Assembly: GCA_014376445.1 (NCBI GenBank)
Contig: JACMRM010000096.1
Coordinates: 1-34,831 of the forward strand
Direction of reading: 5' to 3'
Source: Bacteriovorax sp.
GTDB taxonomy: Bacteria > Bdellovibrionota > Bacteriovoracia > Bacteriovoracales > Bacteriovoracaceae
DNA: 34,831 nucleotides
Shown here one piece after another: positions 17,517 through 25,533 of this stretch (position 1 is its first letter; every line of letters begins with the position of its first letter). Both the position numbers and the translations under genes were made by a program. A model generated the notes under the pieces. The model had not been told where the DNA came from. It saw only the letters and a program-made list of their open reading frames with translations, and made no database searches.

Positions 17517-17729
17517 GCAGAGGCCCTAGTTTAAAGTAACGTCTAAACAAATATCTACAGAAGTATACCACCTAGCGTTAAGTCCTTATCGGCATACCTG
17601 CTAAAATGTAAAATTTTCATAACAAAAACGACAACTTGGAAATTGATAAGGGTTTGATATTCTTAGATTTAAAAAGGGCTTTGAAAAAATATTATCTATT
17701 AGGAGAAAAACAATCGACCATTAAAATTT
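17517..17729. other. Leader region between phosphopantetheinyl transferase and synthase genes
   Basis: A 213-base AT-rich gap, the only sizeable break in the minus-strand block. No ORF or convincing terminator follows the phosphopantetheinyl transferase stop, so read-through from the export-lipoprotein promoter is possible. An extended -10 candidate lies near its downstream end, so the megasynthase may also have its own promoter. Confidence 0.45.
17562..17570 (-). promoter_or_regulatory. Extended -10 promoter candidate for the synthase operon
   Basis: On the minus strand this reads TGGTATACT: a TG dinucleotide one base before a TATACT hexamer. Transcription would begin near 17555, leaving an untranslated leader of about 40 bases before the TTG start at 17516. 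No good -35 element is visible, which is usual for extended -10 promoters. Confidence 0.4.
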
Positions 17730-18416
17730 TTAAAAGGAGCTAACCTCTAAAACCGTTAAACAGGTTTTATTTAAAACTATAAAGCGGCCATGGAAGGTTT
17801 TGCGTGAATTTGGGCCAAAATTATGAGTAAGTTGAGTTAGTAATTCGATTTCAAATTCACCGTTATCCAAATCAATTGAACGAAGGGCAGCATCTTGAAA
17901 TCCAAAAAACTTTTGAACACTCGGATACAAGGCTTTATATAGAGATTCTTTTGCAGAAAAAATAATCGTGAGTAATTCAACATCAGTCAATTTTGAATGG
18001 AATTTTAAATCACTTGAACTTCTAATGTGCGAGCTAAGCTCAATTTTTGTTCTTCCAGATTCTTCAAAATCAATTCCGATACCGATGAGATCAGATTTTT
18101 TTGCAACGGCCGCTCCCACAAAATTTTTATCGTGAGCAATACTTCCGACAACGTTATCAGGCCACAAGGGTGCACGGTCTTTTTGTGATGGCAGCAATAA
18201 AAGTTCCTCTCCACTGACAGCTTTATATGCTTTTGAAGCGCATAATCTTCCAAGGATAAATTCACTTTTTCTATTGGGATGATAGCTATTAACTGATTCT
18301 GAAATTTGAAGTTTTTGCTGGAGATTTTTTAACTCTAAATTCAAATCCTCTTCTTTTTTAAGTGCAAAAAAAGAGGACTTTGAAAATAGTTTTAGAAATG
18401 AAGCTTGTTCATTCAT
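17730..18416 (-). CDS. Sfp/EntD-type 4'-phosphopantetheinyl transferase
   Basis: This enzyme moves the 4'-phosphopantetheine arm of coenzyme A to the conserved serine of carrier domains. The family motifs are present: GSIAHD (about 91-96), GIDFEE with the magnesium ligands Asp116 and Glu118, and FSAKESLYKALYP with Lys156/Glu157. At 228 residues it has the usual size for the two-lobed Sfp group. Four carrier domains in the two downstream synthases are its obvious substrates. I prefer the ATG at 18416, seven bases after the export-lipoprotein stop; an in-frame TTG at 18434 would overlap that gene by 11 bases. No strong Shine-Dalgarno sequence precedes either, which suggests translational coupling to the upstream gene. 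Confidence 0.93.
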   Translation of the reverse strand: MNEQASFLKLFSKSSFFALKKEEDLNLELKNLQQKLQISESVNSYHPNRKSEFILGRLCASKAYKAVSGEELLLLPSQKDRAPLWPDNVVGSIAHDKNFVGAAVAKKSDLIGIGIDFEESGRTKIELSSHIRSSSDLKFHSKLTDVELLTIIFSAKESLYKALYPSVQKFFGFQDAALRSIDLDNGEFEIELLTQLTHNFGPNSRKTFHGRFIVLNKTCLTVLEVSSF

Positions 18417-18423
18417 TTTAATT

Positions 18424-19437
18424 TCACAGTGCAATAATTAGAAGTGCTGCAGTAGAAATAATTCCTGCAATCTGGCTGAAGCGAGTCAGCCATGAATCAC
18501 CCTCTGTTTCAACTTTCGTGTTCATATAAACTGTATCGTTAGGCAAAATCACTGGGACAGTTTCTGGTTTATCAAATGAAAAATTAATGCGTTTAACGCC
18601 TTCTTTTGTATTTCTGAAAACGTAACATTCATTGTATCCAAGACCTGAGACTAGCCCACCTGATTTTTCAATATAATAATAAAGGCCGGCATCTCTCTTG
18701 TGCAGAACTTTACCTGGCTTGATCACTCCGCCGATTAGTGTGACGAATGGAATTTCTTTATTTCCACCGGCCAGACTATCAAGCTTCGTAATGAAAACAC
18801 TGTCACCGCCCAGCCATCTGATTTTATCAACACTTTCGCTTGATTCGAAATAACGGTTAAGCAGAACCTGGTATTCATAAGTCGATTGCTTTAAAGAAGC
18901 TGTAAAATAATCTACACTAATATCTCCTTGTACTCCACCTGCAGCATCAACTACTAAGTCAAGAGTGTCCGAAGAACGTACTAAATATCTTCCTGGTTTT
19001 TTAACAAGACCTCTGACTTCAACCCAAAAATCTTTTGAAGCAAGTGCGAAGTTTACACTTTCAACTCCTTTCTGGAAAAATTTTCTATACGAATTAAGAA
19101 CCTGCTCTTTTACTTCAGCAAATGTTTTGCCTGTTACATCAACACTCACATTGTATGGTAGTTGAAGAATTCCGTTGAAGTCTGCTCTGAATTTTCCGCT
19201 CAATTTGCCATCACTCGAGTGAGATAAAGTAAATTGATGGCCAGGGGCCATATGGATCGGAACCTTTGAGAGGTCAGGCACATCACTGCTGATTGTGTTG
19301 GCAGGATTATTTGCTTCCAGGTTTTCCATTTGCTTTGCTACATGATCGCTGTAACGAGGATAGTCCTTGATTGAATTACTCGAGCATCCAGTTAAAAAGA
19401 TCGAAGTCGCTGCTAAAAGAAAAAGTAAATATTTCAC
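18424..19437 (-). CDS. Wza-like polysaccharide export lipoprotein
   Basis: A 337-residue outer-membrane polysaccharide export protein. It has a lipoprotein signal peptide with lipobox FLTGC (Cys18), a Poly_export domain at about 65-135, SLBB-type beta-grasp segments at about 138-220 and 232-300, and a C-terminal hydrophobic helix (about 321-337). In Wza that helix forms the octameric channel across the outer membrane. It should export the polysaccharide made by the Wzx/Wzy-type genes on either side of it. The ATG at 19437 is preceded by AGGGAGCAGGAC, a strong ribosome-binding site. It is the first gene of the minus-strand block that continues into the phosphopantetheinyl transferase and the megasynthases. 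Confidence 0.93.
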   Translation of the reverse strand: MKYLLFLLAATSIFLTGCSSNSIKDYPRYSDHVAKQMENLEANNPANTISSDVPDLSKVPIHMAPGHQFTLSHSSDGKLSGKFRADFNGILQLPYNVSVDVTGKTFAEVKEQVLNSYRKFFQKGVESVNFALASKDFWVEVRGLVKKPGRYLVRSSDTLDLVVDAAGGVQGDISVDYFTASLKQSTYEYQVLLNRYFESSESVDKIRWLGGDSVFITKLDSLAGGNKEIPFVTLIGGVIKPGKVLHKRDAGLYYYIEKSGGLVSGLGYNECYVFRNTKEGVKRINFSFDKPETVPVILPNDTVYMNTKVETEGDSWLTRFSQIAGIISTAALLIIAL

Positions 19438-19456
19438 GTCCTGCTCCCTAAATCGA

Positions 19457-19486
19457 AGTATATTTAATATATAAGTTTATTGAAAA
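19457..19486 (-). promoter_or_regulatory. Candidate sigma-70-type promoter for the Wza-like gene
   Basis: On the minus strand, TTTTCA (19481-19486) lies 18 bases from TATACT (19457-19462). A start near 19450 would leave a leader of about 12 bases carrying the AGGGAG ribosome-binding site. The gap also faces a divergent plus-strand operon, for which I could not identify a clear promoter. Confidence 0.45.
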
Positions 19487-19537
19487 TAAGAATAACATGA
19501 ATTCTGGAAAAGGCATACGCCGGACAAACTTAACATT

Positions 19538-20641
19538 ATGAAAATTATTCATGTGGCACAATTCCTTGGAATTGGCGGGCTGGAAAAAATTGTTTATCAC
19601 CTTGCGCTGGAGCAACAACGCAGAGGACATATTGTCGAGATTTATATCTACGATTATGAACGCACGTGGGTCGAGTATTTTAGAAAGAGTGGATTGACTG
19701 TTATTACTCCTGAACTCAAAAAGCCGGGTTATGATCTGGCACTTTTACAACGCATGAATACTGATCTCTTCTCTGCAGATGTTATTCATGGCCATGATTT
19801 AAATCCATTGATGTACTTGGGGCCGTTGTCAATTTGGAAGAAACTCACTTTTCAGAAAAGACCGAAACTTGTGCATACCACTCACGGTCTTGATCACATC
19901 GATAATTATCCACGCGGAAAAATTTACCAAAAAATATTTGCCCGTCTTGCTGATGCCATGGTTGGTGTCAGTGAAAAAATCGGGAAGTTTTATCTCGAGG
20001 ACATCAAGCTGTCTCCGGAAAAAGTCGTTGTGATCCCCAATGGGATCTCTACCTATGACGGTGTAGTTGATAAACAGATGCGTGATAATAAAAAAGCATG
20101 GATAGCTCAAAGGCATGGTCTCGACGTTAACCGTCCGGTCATCCTCTCACTTTCCCGAATCGTTCCATTGAAGGACCAGAAATTTTTAATGATGGCCTTA
20201 AAACTAAGACCTTATTATCAGCTGATAATAGCGGGTCCTCCCAGCGACCAGGCATATTATGATGAATTGAAAACGCTTGAAGATAAAAATATAAAGCTTA
20301 TCGGCCCACAGGAACTTGTGCTCGAATATAACATGGGCTCCGATATGTACGTCAGTGCATCTACTCATGAAGGTATTCCAGTGGCAGTTCTTGAAGCGAT
20401 GGCAGTTGAAACACCATGCCTTGTAAGCGAAATTCCCGGTCACATAACCCTGCTTAAATATGGATCGTTTTTTAAAACTTTTACTCTCAACGATATGGAT
20501 GGTTTTTTAAAACAATTTGATAAAATATTTTCAGATTTAAAAGCAACTCATGACAATGCAAAAAAAGCGCGTGGTTTGGTGGAAAATCATTATTCTGTTA
20601 AAACAATGGTCAATAAATATTTGCAGGTATATGAATCATGA
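19538..20641 (+). CDS. GT4-family glycosyltransferase
   Basis: A 367-residue GT-B fold enzyme. The N-terminal Rossmann lobe begins with a VAQFLGIGGLEKIV strand-loop with the glycine-rich donor-side motif. The C-terminal lobe begins at the LSLSRIVPLKDQ strand and ends in the nucleotide-sugar binding block STHEGIPVAVLEAMAVETP, with the EX7E glutamates typical of retaining GT4 enzymes. It would add one sugar to the lipid-linked repeat unit on the cytoplasmic face of the inner membrane. No clear Shine-Dalgarno sequence precedes the ATG. Its stop overlaps the flippase start (ATGA), so the two are translationally coupled. Donor and acceptor sugars cannot be predicted. Confidence 0.9.
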   Translation: MKIIHVAQFLGIGGLEKIVYHLALEQQRRGHIVEIYIYDYERTWVEYFRKSGLTVITPELKKPGYDLALLQRMNTDLFSADVIHGHDLNPLMYLGPLSIWKKLTFQKRPKLVHTTHGLDHIDNYPRGKIYQKIFARLADAMVGVSEKIGKFYLEDIKLSPEKVVVIPNGISTYDGVVDKQMRDNKKAWIAQRHGLDVNRPVILSLSRIVPLKDQKFLMMALKLRPYYQLIIAGPPSDQAYYDELKTLEDKNIKLIGPQELVLEYNMGSDMYVSASTHEGIPVAVLEAMAVETPCLVSEIPGHITLLKYGSFFKTFTLNDMDGFLKQFDKIFSDLKATHDNAKKARGLVENHYSVKTMVNKYLQVYES

Positions 20642-22071
20642 TTGGTCTTCATAAACTTAAGGAAGGCCACTGGCCGGTTTATCTTATCAGTATGGTCTCG
20701 GCCATCACAAATCTCTTTTTACCTGTCGCTCTGGTAAGAATTTTAGATCCAGTTGATATTGGTATTTATAAAATCTTTTTTCTATATGCCCAATCAATTA
20801 CCTTTTTATCTTTGACAGGCGGACCTCTTTACAGCGTTTATTACTGGATTGGAAAAAAAGAAAACGCACAAACTTATGTTGAACACGCGTGGATCTTAAG
20901 TTTTATTTTAAGTATTGTAAGTGCGGCAGTGGGACTTCTTTTCTCGCGCCCTCTTTCTCATGTCATTTCAATTACTGAAACGCAGACAATTCTTCTTCTG
21001 CTTTCTGCGATCACTGCAGCCCCTGCTTCTTTTTACGGTGAGTACCTTATCGCCAAAGGAAAAAGAATCAACGGAAGTTTATTCAACAGTGGTTTTGAAA
21101 TTTTAAAAGGCGTAATTATTGTAGGCTTTGTTTACGTTACAAAACATATTAATGCTGCCTTTTTCGGTTTCACTATTTTATTCATTATTAAACTTTTACT
21201 TGCGGCTTCCCTCGGCAGAAAAGAAAAAGTTTTAACTTTCAATGTTACAAAAGCAAGGCTGATGGAAGTCTGGAAGTACTGTGCTCCTATTTCAATTGCT
21301 GGAGTGCTGAGTTTTTTCCTTGAAAAAGTTGATATGATTTTATTATCATCGCAACTGAGCCCGCAGAGCTTTGCTTTTTATTCAATGGGGTGTCTGGGTA
21401 TTCCTCCTCTCTACATTTTAGAAATGTCAGTGCAGAAAGTCCTGGTACCGGCCCTTTCGATTTCCTACCATGCCGGCGATAAATTAAGCATGGTTCAGCA
21501 TTATAGAAAAGCCCAGAGTGATATTGCTTATCTTATGATCCCTGCAGTTTTTGGTTTGATTATTTTCAATAGGCCAATTATTGAAATTCTTTTTACTTCC
21601 CAATATATGGACTCGGCAGCTTACTTGAAGGTTTTTGCCATTACATATCTTGCTTACATCATTCCTCACGATGCTATTCCTAGAGCTACCGGACAAACCG
21701 GGTGGGTCTTAAAGATGTACTGTATCCTGACTCCACTTTCTCTTTTGGTTGTGTATGTGTGTACAAGACAATGGGGTGCCATGGGGGCGCTTATTTCATC
21801 AATGGTTTTCTTTTATCTTCCAAAAATTCCTGGTCTTATTTATTCTTCCCGCATCACCGGCTTTGGATTAAAAGATCTGATTGCCTGGAGGGGACTAATG
21901 TTGTTTACCGGGATCAATGTGATGCTAACAATCCTCTCTTATGTTTCGAGACATTTTTTTGAGAGTGAAAAAATGTGGTTCCTGGTCATCGGACCTGCTT
22001 ATGCGGCCGTTTACCTGGGACTCGTAAATATCATCAAGCACTTTAAGGCAAAGCATGAAATCCAGAACTAA
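20638..22071 (+). CDS. Wzx-like polysaccharide flippase (MATE/MVF superfamily)
   Basis: A 477-residue protein made almost entirely of hydrophobic segments (roughly 12-14 predicted helices), with the two-halved layout of polysaccharide-type transporters. It should flip the undecaprenyl-pyrophosphate-linked repeat unit to the periplasmic face of the inner membrane for polymerisation. It overlaps the preceding glycosyltransferase by four bases and the following one by 17, placing it in the middle of a three-gene operon. It is the only flippase-like gene in the window. Confidence 0.88.
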   Translation: MIGLHKLKEGHWPVYLISMVSAITNLFLPVALVRILDPVDIGIYKIFFLYAQSITFLSLTGGPLYSVYYWIGKKENAQTYVEHAWILSFILSIVSAAVGLLFSRPLSHVISITETQTILLLLSAITAAPASFYGEYLIAKGKRINGSLFNSGFEILKGVIIVGFVYVTKHINAAFFGFTILFIIKLLLAASLGRKEKVLTFNVTKARLMEVWKYCAPISIAGVLSFFLEKVDMILLSSQLSPQSFAFYSMGCLGIPPLYILEMSVQKVLVPALSISYHAGDKLSMVQHYRKAQSDIAYLMIPAVFGLIIFNRPIIEILFTSQYMDSAAYLKVFAITYLAYIIPHDAIPRATGQTGWVLKMYCILTPLSLLVVYVCTRQWGAMGALISSMVFFYLPKIPGLIYSSRITGFGLKDLIAWRGLMLFTGINVMLTILSYVSRHFFESEKMWFLVIGPAYAAVYLGLVNIIKHFKAKHEIQN

Positions 22072-23176
22072 CTTTCGCCCTGTTCTCGTTCTCGCTCCCG
22101 GCGTTCTTGCTGGTGCGGAAAAAGTTGTGTTGACGGGAATCAATTCGCTCTCTGAACTGGGAATGAATCCGCTGATGGTTATTATCAGAGAGACGCGCGT
22201 TCCTGGACTTGCTCATGATTTTCAAAAAGCACTCCCCTCCCATATTCAAAGTGTAATGATCGATTCAAAGAAGGCCCTAGATATTAATCTTCCGAAAAGA
22301 TTAAAAGACGTTTTGAAAGATGAAACCTTGCCACTGGTGCTGCACAGTCATGGCTTTAAAGCTCTTATTGCCTGTTATATGGCAAAAGGAAAAGCTCCGC
22401 ATCTTCATACACACCATGGAAATACCGGCCATACATTAAAAGTTCGTATCTATGAAAAGATCGCAATGATGACCATGAAGAGCTGCGATGAAGTGATTGC
22501 AGTTTCAGTCAAAATGAAAGAAGAGCTTACGAGATTTTTAAAACCTTATAATAAAATTACCGTTGTCGAAAACATGCTTTCATTAAGCAATGCTGAAAGA
22601 ATCAGAAACGAGCGCAACTCACGGCCTGAATTCAGCAATAGCGTGATCAAACTTATTTATGTGGGAAGATTAAGCCCTGAAAAAGGATTAATGCCTTTTT
22701 TAGAATGTCTTTCAAAATTTCCCCTTAAAGAGCGCTTTCATCTGACTGTTCTTGGTGATGGAGTTGAAAGGTCTTTGGTTGAAAATTTTATTCAGGAAAA
22801 TAATTTATCCTCTCTCATTACAATGCATGGATTTGTAGCAGATCCTTCTGAATTTTTTATTGCACCTGATATTCTGATCATGCCAAGTTTGAGAGAAGGC
22901 CTGCCGATGACTTTGATTGAAGCTCTTGCTTCAGGAATACCAGTTCTCTCCAATGATGTTGGTGCCATCGCTAGTCTCGTCACCCATGGGCACAATGGAT
23001 ATTTTTCAAAAGGTTTTGCTTTAGAAAACTGGACTGAAGTTTTGAATATGACTCTGGAAGCTTTCAAGCATTGGAAGAAAAATGCAGCGATTGAAGCCGA
23101 AGTTCTCGAAGAGAGATTCAGCTCCAAATTATGGGCACAAAGAACAATTGAACTTTACGAGTCAAACCTTAATTGA
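22055..23176 (+). CDS. GT4-family glycosyltransferase
   Basis: A 373-residue GT-B glycosyltransferase. The N-terminal lobe opens with VLVLAPGVLAGAEKVV and contains an HTHHGN acceptor-side segment. The C-terminal lobe starts at LIYVGRLSPEKG and ends with the donor-binding block SLREGLPMTLIEALASGIP, whose spaced glutamates are the EX7E motif. It is related to, but clearly diverged from, the first glycosyltransferase of the operon. The start overlaps the flippase by 17 bases. Its last 15 bases overlap the end of the opposing glycosyltransferase, and no terminator is visible at this junction. Confidence 0.9.
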   Translation: MKSRTNFRPVLVLAPGVLAGAEKVVLTGINSLSELGMNPLMVIIRETRVPGLAHDFQKALPSHIQSVMIDSKKALDINLPKRLKDVLKDETLPLVLHSHGFKALIACYMAKGKAPHLHTHHGNTGHTLKVRIYEKIAMMTMKSCDEVIAVSVKMKEELTRFLKPYNKITVVENMLSLSNAERIRNERNSRPEFSNSVIKLIYVGRLSPEKGLMPFLECLSKFPLKERFHLTVLGDGVERSLVENFIQENNLSSLITMHGFVADPSEFFIAPDILIMPSLREGLPMTLIEALASGIPVLSNDVGAIASLVTHGHNGYFSKGFALENWTEVLNMTLEAFKHWKKNAAIEAEVLEERFSSKLWAQRTIELYESNLN

Positions 23177-24367
23177 AGAATAGGCTTTTTCGCCGATAGA
23201 GACTGGTGAATACATTTTTTCCAGCTCAACGAAAGCAGCTTGTGCCATCTTCTGGCCTTTGACTTTATCAAGCGAACTTAAAACTTTAACCCATTCATCC
23301 TTTGTTTCAGCATGGAAAAAATCTTTCAGACCACTTCCTTGAACTCCCATATTTGTAGAGACTATAGGCACACCTTTCGAGATGCTTTCAATAACTTTAA
23401 TTCTCGTTCCCGATCCGTAGCGGATAGGAATAACACTAAAGTCACAGTTGGCATAGACGGCTTCAAGATCCTTAGCGAAGCCAATGAACTTTATCCCTGT
23501 CTGTTTAAATAATTCAGTTCCCCAGCGAGAATCCCCACTTCCTACAATTTGAAGTTCAAATTTTTGTGAATCCACATGAGGCCATACATCTTCAAGAAAC
23601 CACTTCAGACCATCTTTATTAGGCGCCCAGTCCATTTTTCCAAGAAATAAAAGTTTAATACTTTCATTATTTGAAAAAACTTTTCCTGCTATAGATCTTT
23701 TAAATTCCAGACCGACAGGGATAACAGTTAATTTCTTGTCATCACCATTTAAAATCTCTTTATATCTTTTTAAATCTTCTTCAGCGATATTCCATGTTCG
23801 AGTTGATCTGTTAATTAGATTCACTTCCAGATCGAGCATTTTTTTACCCTGCCATAAAAGCAGCTTTTGAATAATGATATTGTTTGTTTTACTTGCGGCC
23901 GTCGACCACAAATCACCTTCAACGTTATGGGCCCGGTAAGCAACAGGAATATTTTTAAACTCCTTAATATCCATAAAAGCTGTATATGGATGGATGCCGT
24001 CAAAAACGATCAGATCATACTTTCTATGCTTCAAAACCTGATGGACTTCTTTTTTTATTTTCTCTGTATGAAAGTATCCTGTTGTAACCGGAAGGTGCGG
24101 AGCTTTAAAAAAAGTCAGAGTTAGAAAGAATAATTTTTTAATGATGTTTTGATAAGAAAGTTTTTTAAAAAAAAAGACATTTGTTGGATTAAAATCTGAA
24201 TTATAGTGAGCAATATGAAGTTCGTCTGAATCTTCTTCATTAAAGACCATGATATCCATTTCATTAAAATGCGGTCTTACCGATTTTAACAACGCCTGAT
24301 TGGCCACTCGTGCGCCGTCTCTGACTGGAAAAATACCTTTAGGCACAACCCATAAACATCTTTTCAT
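23162..24367 (-). CDS. GT4-type glycosyltransferase, last gene of the Wzz/Wzy operon
   Basis: A 401-residue GT-B protein resembling EPS-type sugar transferases. The N-terminus has the GIFPVRDGARVANQALL loop. The middle has a YRAHNVEGDLW segment, and the second lobe starts at LLFLGKMDWAPNKDG and carries IPIRYGSGTRIKVIESISKG. In this subgroup the GSGTRIK loop takes the place of the usual donor-binding EGxP block, and the following glutamate is the probable catalytic or donor contact. It starts 17 bases after the GT2 gene. It overlaps the convergent glycosyltransferase by 15 bases, so opposing transcripts would be complementary at their ends. Confidence 0.88.
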   Translation of the reverse strand: MKRCLWVVPKGIFPVRDGARVANQALLKSVRPHFNEMDIMVFNEEDSDELHIAHYNSDFNPTNVFFFKKLSYQNIIKKLFFLTLTFFKAPHLPVTTGYFHTEKIKKEVHQVLKHRKYDLIVFDGIHPYTAFMDIKEFKNIPVAYRAHNVEGDLWSTAASKTNNIIIQKLLLWQGKKMLDLEVNLINRSTRTWNIAEEDLKRYKEILNGDDKKLTVIPVGLEFKRSIAGKVFSNNESIKLLFLGKMDWAPNKDGLKWFLEDVWPHVDSQKFELQIVGSGDSRWGTELFKQTGIKFIGFAKDLEAVYANCDFSVIPIRYGSGTRIKVIESISKGVPIVSTNMGVQGSGLKDFFHAETKDEWVKVLSSLDKVKGQKMAQAAFVELEKMYSPVSIGEKAYSSIKV

Positions 24368-24384
24368 ATTGGATCCATTAATTT

Positions 24385-25533
24385 TTAGTAAACGTTAGTT
24401 TCCCATGTCGCTTCGAGATCTGTGGTCAATGTAAGATAAAGCGCTTTTAAGCTGGCGGCATTCACGATCACAAAGTACGTGGGAATTGAAATCATCTTAC
24501 CCAAAATTCCCGGCGGTTTCCATAACATTCCAAGAAGTGCAGCAGCATAACAAAGGAACTGCGCAATCATCAATACGTCAGCGATCAGATTATGATTCAT
24601 GATAAACGATATAAGATTCACAACAAATAATATGAAAAGAAAAATAGGCATCAGCCATCTTAAAACTTTATGGCCGAACAGTTGAAACAAAACAAAGCTG
24701 TGTTTTTTGAAAGTCAGTCTTCGAAAGGCATAGATAAGGCCTTTCATTCCGCCGCGGATAACCCTTACTCGCATGCTGAATTCCTGAGAAGGTTTCTGAG
24801 TTGTACGCTCGTATGATACTGCTTCCTCTTCATAAACAATGCGGTAATCCTGCGCCACAATCATTAAAGGTTCTGTAAAATCTTCGATAATATTCGGTGG
24901 AAGCACATGATAAAGATTTCTTCTGAAAGCATTGATGCATCCAACTGCTCCAGTCAAAGTGAAAAGCTTGCTCTGCGCTTTTTTAATCATCTTTTCATAG
25001 TTCCAGTATAATTTAGTCGCAAGACCCATTGACCCATGACCTTTATCGAAATATTTTAAATTTCCACTTACCATTCCAACAGTCGGGTCAGAAAAATTTC
25101 TCACGAGTTTTTGAATAGCATCTTTTTCGTAAATCGCTGTTGCATCAGAAAAAACAATAATCTCTTTCCTCATCGCCTGTACGGCCTGGTTTCTTGCTTC
25201 TGTTTTACCGACTCGACCTTCGACTCTAAAAAGTCTGATCCCGCTATTTTTAAATGATTTTACGATTTCATCTGTTTTGTCAGTTGACCCGTCAGAGACT
25301 ACAACGATTTCAATTTTATCTTTTGGATAAGTAAGTTCGAGCGAATTTTTTATTTTTTCGGAGATAGTATCTTCTTCATTGTAAGCAGCGATCAGAAGGG
25401 ATACTTCAGGAAGATGCTGATCATTCTTCAGAATTTTATGGCGTGAGAAAAAAGAAAAGAAAAGCAGCGTAAGTGGATACCCCAGATACGAATAAAACAT
25501 TATAATTAACAGTACGACAATGAGCACTTCCAT
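24385..25533 (-). CDS. Membrane-bound GT2-family glycosyltransferase
   Basis: A 382-residue processive-type GT2 protein. An N-terminal helix (about 3-25) is followed by the GT-A domain. That domain carries VSLLIAAYNEE, VVSDGSTDKTDEI (nucleotide binding), FSDATAIYE (the DxD-equivalent position) and an EDFTEP segment as probable catalytic base. The RVRVIRGG segment occupies the Q/RxxRW position. Three or four hydrophobic segments close the protein. The layout resembles cellulose/hyaluronan/PNAG synthase-type enzymes, but in this operon it more probably adds one sugar of the repeat unit. Its ATG shares one base with the stop of the Wzy-like gene (TAATG), indicating coupled translation. Confidence 0.9.
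   Translation of the reverse strand: MEVLIVVLLIIMFYSYLGYPLTLLFFSFFSRHKILKNDQHLPEVSLLIAAYNEEDTISEKIKNSLELTYPKDKIEIVVVSDGSTDKTDEIVKSFKNSGIRLFRVEGRVGKTEARNQAVQAMRKEIIVFSDATAIYEKDAIQKLVRNFSDPTVGMVSGNLKYFDKGHGSMGLATKLYWNYEKMIKKAQSKLFTLTGAVGCINAFRRNLYHVLPPNIIEDFTEPLMIVAQDYRIVYEEEAVSYERTTQKPSQEFSMRVRVIRGGMKGLIYAFRRLTFKKHSFVLFQLFGHKVLRWLMPIFLFILFVVNLISFIMNHNLIADVLMIAQFLCYAAALLGMLWKPPGILGKMISIPTYFVIVNAASLKALYLTLTTDLEATWETNVY

Noticed and set aside
22043-22249. Minus-strand ORFs opposite the flippase/glycosyltransferase junction
   Set aside because: They are antisense to overlapping coupled genes and have no protein-like features.
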